Assembly (NCBI GenBank): GCA_017525015.1
Contig: JAFXUK010000003.1
Coordinates: forward strand, 186,001-250,000
DNA from: Bacilli bacterium
GTDB lineage: Bacteria; Bacillota; Bacilli; RF39; UBA660
Length of the DNA stretch: 64,000 bases
Direction of reading: 5' to 3'
In this document: positions 34,893 to 44,104 of the stretch, one piece after another
Numbering within the stretch: position 1 is the first letter of the stretch
Layout of the letters: the number at the start of each line of letters is the position of its first letter
The notes under the pieces: generated by a model
What the model was told of the DNA's origin: nothing
The model's input: only the letters and a program-made list of their open reading frames with translations
The model's database searches: none
Made by a program: the position numbers and the translations under genes

Positions 34893-35551
34893 ATCTCTTT
34901 TTTAATCATATCAATTTCTTTAGAAATTTGTTTTTTTCTTAGGAAATATTTATTAGGTAAAATACTAATTAATATTTCTCTAGTTTTTAATTCTCTTTCA
35001 TAATACTCTCTAAATAATGGCCCTTTTTTAATTAAGAATACTGGTCCAAAGAAATATTCTTTATTAGTATATTTCTTTTTACCTTTCTTAAAGATTATTA
35101 TTTGATAGATAAATTTTTTATCTCTTACAAATTCTTCATTTTCAATATAGAATCCATTCTTACAAAGATATCTTTTAACATCTTCTTGATAATTATTTGG
35201 ACTTATTATTAAAGTATTAATTTTTTTTAATACTTTTGGAGAATCTTTACAAATACCAATTATATTTCTTCCACCCATTCCAGAAATAATAATTGTATCT
35301 ATACCTTCACTATATGTTTTAAGACCAGGTCCTAATCTTGTTTCTATTTCGTTCTCTAAATTTTCTCTTATAATATTTTGTTTTGCTTGTTCTAGAGGTC
35401 CTTCTGCAATATCAGATGCGATTGCTTTTATGTTTTTGTTTTTCTTTACTAAATAGATATCTAGTAATGCATGATCACATCCAACATCTAAACAAAAGGA
35501 GTTAGCTTCCACTAAATCTCCTATTCGTTCTAATCTTTCATTAATTTTCAT
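34883..35551 (-). CDS. trmK: tRNA (adenine(22)-N1)-methyltransferase
   Basis: 222 aa. The SAM-binding motif is CLDVGCDHALLDIYLVKK, followed by AIASDIAEGPLEQAKQNI and the family-specific TIIISGMGGRNI and NNYQEDVKRYL. TrmK methylates A22 of certain tRNAs (Ser, Tyr and others). The order dnaG-sigA-trmK is conserved in Bacillota. Its start codon shares one base with the sigA stop (TAATG), so it is translationally coupled. Confidence 0.94.
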   Translation of the reverse strand: MKINERLERIGDLVEANSFCLDVGCDHALLDIYLVKKNKNIKAIASDIAEGPLEQAKQNIIRENLENEIETRLGPGLKTYSEGIDTIIISGMGGRNIIGICKDSPKVLKKINTLIISPNNYQEDVKRYLCKNGFYIENEEFVRDKKFIYQIIIFKKGKKKYTNKEYFFGPVFLIKKGPLFREYYERELKTREILISILPNKYFLRKKQISKEIDMIKKEIED

Positions 35552-36642
35552 TAATCTGTTAAGAAGTCCTTTAGTTTACGAGAACGAGATGGATGTCTTA
35601 ATTTTCTTAGAGCTTTTGCTTCAATTTGACGAATACGTTCACGAGTTACTCCAAAGATTTGTCCAACTTCTTCTAGAGTTCTGCATTGTCCATCGTCTAG
35701 TCCAAAACGTAATCTTAATACTTTTTCTTCTCTTTCAGTTAAGGTTGCAAGTACACCGCGTAATTCTTCTTTTAACATTTCAACAGTTGCATATTCTTCT
35801 GGACCCATAGTTCTTTCATCTTTTATGAAGTCTCCTAAATGTGAATCATCTTCTTCTCCAATTGGAGTTTCTAATGATACTGGATCTTGTGATATTTTAT
35901 ATACTTCACGTACTTTTTCAACTGTAATTCCTAATTTCTTAGCAATTTCTTCATCTGTTGGTTCACGATTTAACTCTTGTGTTAATTGTCTTTGTACTCT
36001 TGCTAATTTATTGATTGTTTCAACCATATGTACTGGTACACGGATTGTTCTTGCTTGATCGGCTATTGCTCTTGTAATAGCTTGTCTAATCCACCATGTA
36101 GCATATGTTGAGAATTTATATCCTTTTGTTGGATCGAATTTATCTACTGCTTTCATTAGACCAATGTTTCCTTCTTGGATAAGATCTAAGAATAACATTC
36201 CACGTCCAACATATCTTTTGGCAATACTTACAACTAAACGTAGGTTAGATTCAGCTAGCATTCTCTTTGCTTCCTCATCCCCTGCTTCTGCTCTTTTAGC
36301 ATATTCAAATTCTTCATCTGATGTAAGTAAGTTAATACGTCCAATTTCTTTTAAGTACATTCTTACTGGATCATTAATTTTAACATCTTTAGATAATGTT
36401 AAATTTTCAACTGACATTTCTTCAGTTATTTCTTCTCCAGAAGCATCATCTTGTCCATCTTCTGATACGATGTCAATATTGTTTTCTACTAAGAAATTAT
36501 ATAATTCATCTAATGAGTCACTATCAACATCTAGTCCTTTTAGTTGATCTGCTAATTGTTCATAAGTAATGAAACCTTGTTTCTTACCTACTGCTAATAA
36601 CTTTTCTTTTCTTTCGTCGAGAGTCTTTATTTCTTCAACCAT
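35551..36642 (-). CDS. sigA: Primary RNA polymerase sigma factor (SigA/RpoD)
   Basis: 363 aa. Region 1.1-like N-terminus, region 2 ([20 protein letters not shown] and [20 protein letters not shown]), region 3 and region 4 ([28 protein letters not shown]) are complete. It directs RNA polymerase to TTGACA/TATAAT promoters, several of which are visible in the window (for example 44904-44932). Translation follows dnaG after a 1-nt gap. Confidence 0.98.
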   Translation of the reverse strand: MVEEIKTLDERKEKLLAVGKKQGFITYEQLADQLKGLDVDSDSLDELYNFLVENNIDIVSEDGQDDASGEEITEEMSVENLTLSKDVKINDPVRMYLKEIGRINLLTSDEEFEYAKRAEAGDEEAKRMLAESNLRLVVSIAKRYVGRGMLFLDLIQEGNIGLMKAVDKFDPTKGYKFSTYATWWIRQAITRAIADQARTIRVPVHMVETINKLARVQRQLTQELNREPTDEEIAKKLGITVEKVREVYKISQDPVSLETPIGEEDDSHLGDFIKDERTMGPEEYATVEMLKEELRGVLATLTEREEKVLRLRFGLDDGQCRTLEEVGQIFGVTRERIRQIEAKALRKLRHPSRSRKLKDFLTD

Positions 36643-36643
36643 A

Positions 36644-38368
36644 CTAACTATCTCCTAACCTTAACTTTCTAATCTTTTCAACTATTTTAGCTTGTTCTAT
36701 TGGGTCCGTCTCTTTTTTCATCTTATTTGTGAGTCTTGTTATTTCTTGTTTCTTTATATATTCTTTTATAACTTTAAAGTACTCAAACAACTCATCCTTT
36801 GTGGTATCCTCTACATAGTCCTCAGCTAAAATACTATTCAAGAATGTTAGAATATTCTCTTTATCTTGCACATAAGTATAAAAATCTGCGACATTAATTA
36901 TACCATACTTTTTATAATAATAGATGATTTCACTACAAGTCGTTCTCATTACTTCCGTTGGGAAGATTATTTTTTCTTTTTCGACTTGTGTGATAACCCA
37001 ATCTTTATTAAGCATAAAGTATAATATTTGTTCATATGCTTTTGTATACTTATCTTTCTTTGTACTCTTTTTCTTTGGTATTACTATTGCCTCTTCTTTA
37101 GGTTTATCTTCTAAGAGACTATTCATACGCATTTCCAGTGTATTATAACCTATATCAAACTCTTTTGCAAGTCTTTTTAGGATTACTTCACGTCTTATTG
37201 GATCAGTTAATTTTGCTGTTTCTGCAATGACTTTATTGATATAAAGAGCTTTTTCTTCATCACTTCTAAAATCTACAGATTCTTTCATCTTCTGCATTTT
37301 ATAATCTGAGAAATTTATTGCTGAATCAACTAGTCCTTCAAAACGCTCTTTTCCATTTTTTAAGATATAAGTATCTGGATCATCAGGATCAGGTAAAACT
37401 ATTACTTTTACTTCTAGTCCTTGTTCTAATAAATGGTCACCAATTGCTTCAGTTGCGTGTTGTCCTGGACCATCACCATCTAAACATAAAATAATATTAT
37501 TTGATAATCTTTTTAATAAAGATATTTGTTCTTTAGTTAATGCTGTTCCCATTAAGGCAACAGTATTTTTAATACCTATTGTAGATGCTCTAATTACATC
37601 CATGAAACCTTCCATTACAATAACGGATTTCTTTTCCCGACAAACTTCCCTTGCAATGTGATAATGATATAACATTTCACCTTTTTTAAAGATATCAGTT
37701 TCTTTTGTATTTAGATATTTATTTTGATCTACATCTTTATATATTCTTCCACTAAAACCTACTACTCTACCATTAACATCGTATAGTGGAAACATAATTC
37801 TATCATTATAGATATCATGATCATCACTAGATAAGCCAATTCTATTTAGAGTAACTAAATCATAATCTTTACTTGTTAATAATTTAGTTAAGTCATCTCT
37901 TTTTTCTAAAGATAGACCAATTTCAAACTCTTTAATTATTTTTTCATCTATACTTCTTTTTGCTAAATAAGCTTTAGCTTCTTTTCCAATTCCACTATTT
38001 AAATTATTTTGGAAATATTTTAATGATAGATTATAAGCATCATATAACTTATCAAACTTAGTAGATTTTTTTGCTATTTTAATACTACCTGTATCAATTC
38101 CAACTTTATCTCCTAAATACTTAAGAGCTTCTTTAAAATCGATATGTTCGTAATTCATTAAAAAAGTGTATACATTACCAGTGGCATGACATGAGAAACA
38201 AGTATAAATCTGTTTTTCACGAGATACACACATGGAAGGATTTGTATCATCATGGAATGGACATACTCCAAAGAAGTTCTTTCCTTTTGATACAAGCGGT
38301 ATTCTCTCTCCAATAATATCAACAATATCAACTTTACTACGAATTGTATTTGCTAAATCATTGTTCAA
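36644..38368 (-). CDS. dnaG: DNA primase
   Basis: 574 aa. The N-terminal CHC2 zinc finger is [12 protein letters not shown] with the CFSC pair, followed by the primase core and TOPRIM domain ([27 protein letters not shown]). The C-terminal region, which contacts the replicative helicase, is diverged. It makes RNA primers for replication. Translation starts at TTG (38366-38368) after AAGGTGGTGG; no ATG fits. First gene of the macromolecular-synthesis operon. Confidence 0.96.
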   Translation of the reverse strand: MNNDLANTIRSKVDIVDIIGERIPLVSKGKNFFGVCPFHDDTNPSMCVSREKQIYTCFSCHATGNVYTFLMNYEHIDFKEALKYLGDKVGIDTGSIKIAKKSTKFDKLYDAYNLSLKYFQNNLNSGIGKEAKAYLAKRSIDEKIIKEFEIGLSLEKRDDLTKLLTSKDYDLVTLNRIGLSSDDHDIYNDRIMFPLYDVNGRVVGFSGRIYKDVDQNKYLNTKETDIFKKGEMLYHYHIAREVCREKKSVIVMEGFMDVIRASTIGIKNTVALMGTALTKEQISLLKRLSNNIILCLDGDGPGQHATEAIGDHLLEQGLEVKVIVLPDPDDPDTYILKNGKERFEGLVDSAINFSDYKMQKMKESVDFRSDEEKALYINKVIAETAKLTDPIRREVILKRLAKEFDIGYNTLEMRMNSLLEDKPKEEAIVIPKKKSTKKDKYTKAYEQILYFMLNKDWVITQVEKEKIIFPTEVMRTTCSEIIYYYKKYGIINVADFYTYVQDKENILTFLNSILAEDYVEDTTKDELFEYFKVIKEYIKKQEITRLTNKMKKETDPIEQAKIVEKIRKLRLGDS

Positions 38369-38412
38369 TCTACCACCACCTTAAATACACACTATATTAA
38401 ATACCACATTTT

Positions 38413-39453
38413 TTATTTTTTTTCTAGTTCTTTTTCACTATTTAGGCCTTTTAATTTATTCTTTACAAATTGCATTAACTCTTCATGATTATATTTATAT
38501 CTTTCATTAACAAAATCATATCCTTCAGGATGATAAGAAATTGTTTCTATTTTGTTTTGATAATGCTTAACATTATCTGCATATCCTGTAATCATAAAGT
38601 CTAATAATTTAACTAATTCACGGAAGTTATTTTCATCAATTACATCTTCCATAAATACTAAAGCACCAATATTCTTATCGATTATTTCAAGAATCTTTTT
38701 GTAATAAGATCTAGTATTTTTTAAATCACGTAAATTTGTTTTATAAATTGTTTTTCTTCTTTCTTTAACTATTTCTTTTTCAGATAATTCTAATTCTGCA
38801 AGAACTGCTTCGATGTTTAAATAAAGTGTAGTTGGATCTTGAATTCCAAATTTTACTTCTGGTCTTACAATATATGTTTCATAATCATCTTCAACATTAT
38901 AATGTTTCTTATCTGATTCAATTTCTTCAATACTATATTCTTCTATTTCTTTTAATTTTTTATTCATGAATTCTTTAAATACTTCACGAGTATCATAAAC
39001 ATTTGGATTATATACTTGAATGTGACTTGCATGCATTTCTAATTGTTGTCTTTCATAGTCATAGAATTTTGCTTGTTTATTATAATACTCTGTAGAAAAA
39101 TCAATTAATCTAGTTAGTTCTAGAAAATTAAATCTTGTCGCAATACGTTCCATAGTTCTATAGTAATCTTGATATTCTTCAGTATGAGAAATCATATCTT
39201 TAATGATATTAATATCTTCTCCAATATAATCTATTTCATCTTCTAAAGAAATAAAATTAATAAAGCAATTAACTCTATCAATTACTCTTGCGGCTTTTTC
39301 ACCTTTAATCTCATCATTATATACCTTGATTAATTCTTCAGCATCTTCTTGTCCTACTTCAAGATAACCTATAAAATAGTCCATTGACTGTACTTCTTTT
39401 GTTTTAATATCAAATGTTTCATACTCTTTTTCAATTTCTTCTAATGTTATCAT
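38413..39453 (-). CDS. Coiled-coil cytosolic protein of unknown function
   Basis: 346 aa from the ATG at 39451-39453 (GGTGG upstream; an in-frame GTG at 39462 lies within it). It is highly charged, rich in Glu, Tyr, Lys and Asp, without membrane helices, and predicted to be mostly helical with heptad-like stretches (LKEIEEYSIEEIESDKKHYN, VKERRKTIYKTNLRDLKNT). I do not recognise it. It lies 44 nt upstream of dnaG in the same direction and could share its transcript. Confidence 0.6.
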   Translation of the reverse strand: MITLEEIEKEYETFDIKTKEVQSMDYFIGYLEVGQEDAEELIKVYNDEIKGEKAARVIDRVNCFINFISLEDEIDYIGEDINIIKDMISHTEEYQDYYRTMERIATRFNFLELTRLIDFSTEYYNKQAKFYDYERQQLEMHASHIQVYNPNVYDTREVFKEFMNKKLKEIEEYSIEEIESDKKHYNVEDDYETYIVRPEVKFGIQDPTTLYLNIEAVLAELELSEKEIVKERRKTIYKTNLRDLKNTRSYYKKILEIIDKNIGALVFMEDVIDENNFRELVKLLDFMITGYADNVKHYQNKIETISYHPEGYDFVNERYKYNHEELMQFVKNKLKGLNSEKELEKK

Positions 39454-39523
39454 ATATTCCACCGCTCTTCTTGAGTTATTATTATATCAAATATGTAAAA
39501 AAAATACACTTATTTTCGTGTTA

Positions 39524-39551
39524 TTAGTTAAAAAAACAAGAATAATATATT
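39524..39551 (+). promoter_or_regulatory. Candidate promoter of the small toxin gene
   Basis: TTAGTT (39524-39529), a 16-nt spacer and TATATT (39546-39551) fit a weak vegetative promoter; an overlapping TAATAT (39543-39548) is an alternative -10. The transcript would begin near the TAGGAGCATTTAA block at 39551-39563. Confidence 0.45.
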
Positions 39552-39573
39552 AGGAGCATTTAATGTTAGGTGT

Positions 39574-39600
39574 CACCGGATTCCAAATGGAAGGAGGTGA
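39574..39600 (+). promoter_or_regulatory. Hairpin sequestering the toxin Shine-Dalgarno
   Basis: TCACC (39573-39577 region) pairs with GGTGA (39596-39600) and TTCC (39581-39584) with GGAA (39589-39592), loop AAAT. The right arm contains AAGGAGGTGA, a full match to the 16S anti-Shine-Dalgarno. Translation would thus be blocked until the mRNA is refolded or processed, as in known type I toxin mRNAs. Confidence 0.65.
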
Positions 39601-39604
39601 TTTG

Positions 39605-39688
39605 ATGAATAAGAAAGATTTTTTAGTCTTTTTATTAATCTTAACCAATTTCCTTTTAATTTATCTATTAATTATAGTTTTAAATTAA
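39605..39688 (+). CDS. Candidate type I toxin, 27-residue hydrophobic peptide
   Basis: A 28-codon reading frame, ATG at 39605, stop TAA at 39686-39688, four nt after the perfect Shine-Dalgarno AAGGAGGTGA (39591-39600). The peptide starts MNKKDFLVFLL and continues as one uninterrupted membrane helix ending IIVLN. This is the size and make-up of membrane toxins of type I systems (Fst, TxpA, BsrG groups), but the sequence matches none that I know. Support comes from the surrounding RNA architecture: masked Shine-Dalgarno, 10-nt complementarity between 39564-39573 and 39696-39705, and a convergent antisense RNA over its 3' end. Toxicity is inferred. Confidence 0.65.
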   Translation: MNKKDFLVFLLILTNFLLIYLLIIVLN

Positions 39689-39689
39689 A

Positions 39690-39765
39690 AGAAAAACACC
39701 TAACACAGTAGTGTTTGGTGCAAACCATAAGGTAACACTTAACTCTACACAATTAAGTGCTCCTA
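39690..39765 (-). ncRNA. Candidate antisense antitoxin RNA (about 75 nt)
   Basis: Starting around 39764 on the minus strand, the RNA would form a 5' stem-loop (CACTTAA/TTAAGTG, 39736-39759) and end in a strong terminator: stem CACCAAACAC/GTGTTAGGTG (39697-39720, one mismatch, loop TACT) followed by TTTTTCTTTT. It is fully complementary to the 3' untranslated region of the toxin mRNA and stops just short of the toxin stop codon, the arrangement of RatA/txpA and SR4/bsrG. No open reading frame of note. Confidence 0.65.
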
Positions 39766-39770
39766 CTTAT

Positions 39771-39798
39771 ATTATATATAATTAGTTTATAATTTCAA
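39771..39798 (-). promoter_or_regulatory. Promoter of the antisense RNA
   Basis: On the minus strand: TTGAAA (39793-39798), 16-nt spacer, TATAAT (39771-39776). It is closer to consensus than the toxin promoter, as expected if the antitoxin is made in excess. It begins right after the stop codon of the gene ending at 39799. Confidence 0.65.
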
Positions 39799-40329
39799 CT
39801 AGTTATTTATTATTCCTCCGGGTTTAACTTTACTTATGGCAGATAATATTTCATCTTTGTACTCAATAGCAACACCTATTGGCTGAGATGCATCTTTCAT
39901 AATAAATGCAAGTGTTAATTCTGTTTCAAATATAAATGCAATTTGACTCCAGTTTACTGTTAAATCACTTCTACCTTCTAAATGCGATGTTACACCATCT
40001 TTATCTATGATTATAGTTCTTTTATATGGGAGCATACTTTTTATAGTTTTTTTAAAATTAATTTCTGCTCTTATCAAAGTTATAAAAATTATTAATAAAA
40101 TCCAAAAGAACGTAAGAAGGTAACTTGTAAATCCTACATATAACATAATGCCCAAAAGAAATATTAATGATAAAAAATAAACTCCAATACTTAATATGAA
40201 CTCACTATACTTCTTTACTTTATAATTTCTTTTTTTTAATATAATTTTTGAATTCTTTGCTATCATAAGATAATCATAATAGTATTTTGTTTTATTAATA
40301 TTTTGTTTGTCTATCTTAATTTCAATCAT
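39799..40329 (-). CDS. YcxB-like membrane protein
   Basis: 176 aa from the ATG at 40327-40329 (AAAGGATGAT upstream). Two central membrane helices (about 45-88) are flanked by an N-terminal segment and a C-terminal domain with DKDGVTSHLEGRSDLTVNWSQIAFIFETE, the pattern of the YcxB-like C-terminal domain. That domain is found in many Bacillota membrane proteins of unknown role. It overlaps the previous gene by 8 nt, so the two are coupled and probably form a complex or are a split duplication. Confidence 0.6.
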   Translation of the reverse strand: MIEIKIDKQNINKTKYYYDYLMIAKNSKIILKKRNYKVKKYSEFILSIGVYFLSLIFLLGIMLYVGFTSYLLTFFWILLIIFITLIRAEINFKKTIKSMLPYKRTIIIDKDGVTSHLEGRSDLTVNWSQIAFIFETELTLAFIMKDASQPIGVAIEYKDEILSAISKVKPGGIINN

Positions 40330-40867
40330 GATTATCATCCTTTTTTTTCTCGTAAACTTTTATGTTTATTTTGTTTTTTTTCAACTCATTCTTAAATTCA
40401 TCTTTGTTTTCTATAGGAATTGATATTATAAAACTGTCATCTTTTGGAACTGCATATATACCATAAGTCTTAAACAAAATAAATTCTATATTATCCAAAT
40501 AAATAGAAAATGATTTTATATCTTTGATTTCATATATCAATTTATCTTTTGCAATATAAACATATGTTTCTTTGTATGTATCTTGCATTTTTTCTATAGA
40601 TTCAATTCTCAATATTTGAATAAAAGATAATAAGATAAGATATAAGAATACTAACATTATAAAAGCATTATAATTTGAAATAACAAAACCAATTATCATA
40701 AGTACATATAGTACAGGTGCTATAATTATTTGTTTTTTTATTTGCTTATAAGACAACAAAGTGTGATTAGGCTTTTTCTTTAATTTTTCTTTTTTGATAA
40801 TTATTCTACTTGCTTCCCAACAATATTCTTTCTTTGCTTCTCTGTCTTTAGGAAAAATAACTTTCAT
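40322..40867 (-). CDS. YcxB-like membrane protein, second copy
   Basis: 181 aa. Same plan as its neighbour: charged N-terminus, two membrane helices (about 51-88), then a domain with ETYVYIAKDKLIYEIKDIKSFSIYLDNIEFILFKTYGIYAVPKDDSFIISIP, which matches the YcxB-like fold. The two are diverged tandem paralogs. AGGTGATTAT precedes the ATG. It follows the thrS terminator and is a separate unit from thrS. Confidence 0.6.
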   Translation of the reverse strand: MKVIFPKDREAKKEYCWEASRIIIKKEKLKKKPNHTLLSYKQIKKQIIIAPVLYVLMIIGFVISNYNAFIMLVFLYLILLSFIQILRIESIEKMQDTYKETYVYIAKDKLIYEIKDIKSFSIYLDNIEFILFKTYGIYAVPKDDSFIISIPIENKDEFKNELKKNKINIKVYEKKKDDNHD

Positions 40868-40893
40868 ATAATCACCTATTTTTATTATAACAA

Positions 40894-40920
40894 AAAAGAA
40901 GTGTTAATTACACTTCTTTT
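40894..40920 (-). terminator. Rho-independent terminator after thrS
   Basis: A 10-bp stem AAAAGAAGTG/CACTTCTTTT with a 7-nt loop and a T-rich tail on the minus strand. Confidence 0.75.
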
Positions 40921-42683
40921 TATTTTCTTAATCCTCTATTGTTAATTTCATCTGTGATTAATTTAACAAATTCTTCTTGAGATACTGTTTCAGTTTCTTG
41001 ATGACCGAATAATCTATAAGAGATTTGTTTATTATCTTTTTCGTTATCTCCTAAGATAATTGTATAAGGAATTTTATTTACTTGTGATTCTCTTAAACGA
41101 TATCCTAGTTTTTCATTTCTATCATCAATTTCTACACGAATATGATTTTCTTTTAATAAGTTATATACTTCATTAGCATATTCTCCTTGGAATTCAGAAT
41201 TAACTGGCATTACAATTGCTTGTACTGGAGATAACCATGTTGGGAATGCTCCTTTAGTTTCTTCAATAATAAATGCAGTAAATCTATCAAATGTTCCAAA
41301 GATTGCTCTATGTAGAACAACTGGTACTTGTTTTTCACCATTTGAATCAATGTATGATAATTCAAATCTTCTAGGAAGTAAGAAGTCTAATTGACAAGTA
41401 GATAGAGTTACTTCAGGTCCTACAGCAGGTTTAACTTCAACATCTAATTTTGGTCCATAGAATGCAGCTTCTCCAATTGCTTCAAAATATTCTACTCCTA
41501 AATCATTTAATACTTCTCTTAATTTTTGTTCTGCTTCATTCCACATATCATCATCATCGAAGTATTTTTCTTTGTCTTCAGGATCTCTCAATGATAATCT
41601 GAATTTATAATTTTCAATTCCGAAATCTTTATATGTATTTAGAATTAAGCTAACTACTTTTTTAAATTCTTCACCAATTTGATCTGGTCTTACGAAAAGG
41701 TGTGCATCATTTTGACACATACATCTAACTCTTTCAAGTCCTTTTACTGCTCCTGATGCTTCATAACGGAAGTCAGTTGCGAATTCTCCAATACGAATTG
41801 GTAAATCTCTATATGAATGTAATTTGTTTCCATAAATTAACATATGATGTGGACAGTTCATTGGACGAAGTACAAACTCTTCATCATCAACTTTCATCAT
41901 TGGGAACATATTTTCTTTATAGTGATCCCAGTGTCCTGAAGTTTTATATAAATCTACTGTTCCAACACATGGAGTATATACATGTAAGTATCCCATTTCT
42001 TGTTCTTTTTCATAGATATAGTTTTCTAATTGTTTACGAATTAATGCTCCATTTGGTAACCACATTGGCATACCAGAACCAACAAGTTCATGATTCATAA
42101 ATAATTCTTGTTCTTTACCTATTTTTCTGTGATCACGCTCTTTTGCTTCTTCTATTTCTTTTAAGCAAGCATCTAAATCTTCTTGATTATCAAAACATAC
42201 TCCATAGATTCTTTGAAGCATTTTGTTATTAGAGTCACCTTTCCAATAAGCTCCTGAGAATTTTAATAATTTGAAGTATTTTAATTCTTTAGTATTATCT
42301 ACGTGAGGTCCTCTACATAAATCAGTAAAGTCTCCTTGAGTATAACAAGAAATAGTTACTTCATTTTCATCCATTCTAGATATTAAATCTATTTTATATG
42401 GATCATCTTTAAATTTTTCTAATGCTTCTTCTTTTGAAAGTTCATGACGAACGATGTTTTTAGCAGATTTTGCACATTTCTTCATTTCTCTTTCAATTTT
42501 CTCTAAGTCTTCTTCTTTAATTACTTCATCACCTAAATCGATATCATAATAGAATCCTTCTTCGATTGCAGGTCCTACCCAAAACTTAGCATTTGGATAT
42601 AAGTGTTGTATTGCTTGTGCAAGTAAATGTGCACAAGAGTGATTTAATTTAAATAATCTTTCATTTTCTTTTATATTTATCAT
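40920..42683 (-). CDS. thrS: Threonyl-tRNA synthetase lacking the TGS domain
   Basis: 587 aa. It begins directly at the editing domain: [16 protein letters not shown] is the HxxxH site, followed by the class II core with the zinc-binding Cys in MNCPHHM, and the C-terminal anticodon-binding domain ([14 protein letters not shown] to the end). Bacterial ThrRS usually has an extra N-terminal TGS domain of about 60 residues, absent here; the ATG at 42683 has AGGAGAATAATT upstream and the MBL gene ends 2 nt before it, so the short form is real. Expression should respond to uncharged tRNA-Thr through the T-box at 43316-43519. Confidence 0.96.
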   Translation of the reverse strand: MINIKENERLFKLNHSCAHLLAQAIQHLYPNAKFWVGPAIEEGFYYDIDLGDEVIKEEDLEKIEREMKKCAKSAKNIVRHELSKEEALEKFKDDPYKIDLISRMDENEVTISCYTQGDFTDLCRGPHVDNTKELKYFKLLKFSGAYWKGDSNNKMLQRIYGVCFDNQEDLDACLKEIEEAKERDHRKIGKEQELFMNHELVGSGMPMWLPNGALIRKQLENYIYEKEQEMGYLHVYTPCVGTVDLYKTSGHWDHYKENMFPMMKVDDEEFVLRPMNCPHHMLIYGNKLHSYRDLPIRIGEFATDFRYEASGAVKGLERVRCMCQNDAHLFVRPDQIGEEFKKVVSLILNTYKDFGIENYKFRLSLRDPEDKEKYFDDDDMWNEAEQKLREVLNDLGVEYFEAIGEAAFYGPKLDVEVKPAVGPEVTLSTCQLDFLLPRRFELSYIDSNGEKQVPVVLHRAIFGTFDRFTAFIIEETKGAFPTWLSPVQAIVMPVNSEFQGEYANEVYNLLKENHIRVEIDDRNEKLGYRLRESQVNKIPYTIILGDNEKDNKQISYRLFGHQETETVSQEEFVKLITDEINNRGLRK

Positions 42684-42685
42684 AA

Positions 42686-43291
42686 TTATTCTCCTATCTT
42701 TATTTCTACTTTTATTTCTTTATTTACTTTATCTTGAAACTCTTTTCCCATTGAAAGATCTCCCGTTATCATTCCATAATGAATTGGGATTGCAACTTGA
42801 GGTTTCAAATCATTTATATATTCTGCTGCTTCATCTACATCCATGGTATATGTTCCACCAATTGGTACGAAGCAAATATCCGTTTTGACCATATCGGTCT
42901 CAGGTGTTCGATCCGTATCACCCATAATGTAGTAATATCTATCTTCTAATAGAATGTTATATCCTACATAATATTTTTCTCTAGGATGGAATTGTTTATT
43001 AATATTATATGATGGTATTGTTGTGAATTTAATTCCATCTATTTCATAATATCTATAACCATCCGCAAGTAAATGATGTTCTTTATCTTTTAGACAATAT
43101 GGCACAACAATCTTGGTATGATCATTTCTAACCTTTTCTATTGATTCTGGATCATAATGATCATAGTGATCGTGTGTAATAAAAATATAATCTGCATCAT
43201 GAAACTCTTCTTCAATTTTATAAGGATCAAAATATATTATTTTATCTCCAGTTAATTTAATAGATGCATGATGTAATACTTCTATTTTCAT
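42686..43291 (-). CDS. MBL-fold metal-dependent hydrolase (UlaG-like)
   Basis: 201 aa. The metallo-beta-lactamase motif is [12 protein letters not shown] (HxHxxH with one substitution, HDHYDH), with further ligands in MGDTDRTPE and IPIHYG. Size and spacing match the small UlaG/YtxM-like group of putative hydrolases. The substrate is unknown. It lies between the T-box and thrS (2-nt gap to thrS), so it is controlled by threonine charging. That suggests, but does not show, a role linked to threonine or tRNA metabolism. Confidence 0.85.
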   Translation of the reverse strand: MKIEVLHHASIKLTGDKIIYFDPYKIEEEFHDADYIFITHDHYDHYDPESIEKVRNDHTKIVVPYCLKDKEHHLLADGYRYYEIDGIKFTTIPSYNINKQFHPREKYYVGYNILLEDRYYYIMGDTDRTPETDMVKTDICFVPIGGTYTMDVDEAAEYINDLKPQVAIPIHYGMITGDLSMGKEFQDKVNKEIKVEIKIGE

Positions 43292-43315
43292 ATTAATTCC
43301 CTCCTTTTTACAAAA

Positions 43316-43519
43316 TAAAAAAGGATCGTACAGGAGTGCTTGCGCACGGTACCATCCTTTTGTTTACTTTCTTTAAATAACGGTTCTTCACCGGAATTAC
43401 TTTTCATAATTCTACTCTAAAGGTAGTAACTCATAAATAACTTGTTCTTTTCCACCTACCAAGAACTCTCTATAAAGACTTTTTATGAATCTTGTCCTTT
43501 GTCAATGTATTTCACAGAT
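43316..43519 (-). promoter_or_regulatory. T-box riboswitch (tRNA-Thr) upstream of the MBL-thrS operon
   Basis: On the minus strand the leader has the AGAGAG and GGTGGAA elements of stem I, a specifier region GTTACTACCTTT (ACT/ACC, both Thr codons; 43422-43427), the T-box bulge TGGTACCGTG (43345-43354) and an intrinsic terminator whose arms are AAAGGAT and ATCCTTTTTT. Uncharged tRNA-Thr would stabilise the antiterminator and allow transcription of the MBL gene and thrS. Confidence 0.9.
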
Positions 43520-43525
43520 ATGAAT

Positions 43526-43554
43526 AATATATCACTATTTTCTCTTTTTGTAAA
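43526..43554 (-). promoter_or_regulatory. Promoter of the T-box leader
   Basis: TTTACA (43549-43554), a 17-nt spacer and TATATT (43526-43531) on the minus strand; the start would be near 43519. It overlaps the 3' end of the preceding gene. Confidence 0.6.
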
Positions 43555-44071
43555 TTATAGATTTTAAATATTCAAAAGCTCCTCTGTATCTATCTCTAAT
43601 ATATGTACCTACTTTTGGCATTACCCATGTTGATATCATAATTATAAACCAAACAAATCCATATAGATCTCCAGATAGTACAATACTTAAAGCATAATTA
43701 AAAACTATAAATAAAATAATTGATATAAATGATGAGATTATTAAATTATTTCTACCATTCTTTTTACTTAGTGTGTCAAAATCAATTTCATTTTTTTCTA
43801 ATAAAATATCTACATCTTGTTGAAAAAGTAAAAATCTATTTTCTAGTTCTTCTCCTGATACTGGATCTTGGGTAGTATACTCTTCATCTCTCATTTTTAT
43901 ATTTCCGTTTTCTAATACTTCAATATCAATATTTAAAAAGTTCTCATTTGGTAAATCTACTAAGAAATGTTTTTCTACTAATTTAATTAGTTTTCGTTTA
44001 CATTTTGTAGAAATACCACTTGCTTCATTTACATCAATTTTCATTTGCTTATTGATACTTGCTAATGACAT
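43535..44071 (-). CDS. Two-helix membrane protein of unknown function
   Basis: 178 aa. A ~100-residue charged cytosolic N-terminal part is followed by two membrane helices (about 108-152) and a basic C-terminus (RDRYRGAFEYLKSIIYKKRK). The segment MRDEEYTTQDPVSGEELENRFLLFQQDVD has no motif that I recognise. GGAGTTGGTTAT precedes the ATG. It is encoded 33 nt after the M23 peptidase gene, so it shares that promoter. Confidence 0.6.
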   Translation of the reverse strand: MSLASINKQMKIDVNEASGISTKCKRKLIKLVEKHFLVDLPNENFLNIDIEVLENGNIKMRDEEYTTQDPVSGEELENRFLLFQQDVDILLEKNEIDFDTLSKKNGRNNLIISSFISIILFIVFNYALSIVLSGDLYGFVWFIIMISTWVMPKVGTYIRDRYRGAFEYLKSIIYKKRK

Positions 44072-44104
44072 ATAACCAACTCCGATTATATTATATCATA
44101 TTTG

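Larger units (their letters stand above)
39551..39765. repeat. Inverted repeat bounding the toxin-antitoxin unit
   Basis: TAGGAGCATTTAA (39551-39563) and TTAAGTGCTCCTA (39753-39765) are inverted copies, 12 of 13 positions complementary and the other a G-U pair in RNA. Each copy lies just downstream of one of the two convergent promoters, so sense and antisense RNAs begin with nearly the same sequence. Confidence 0.75.
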
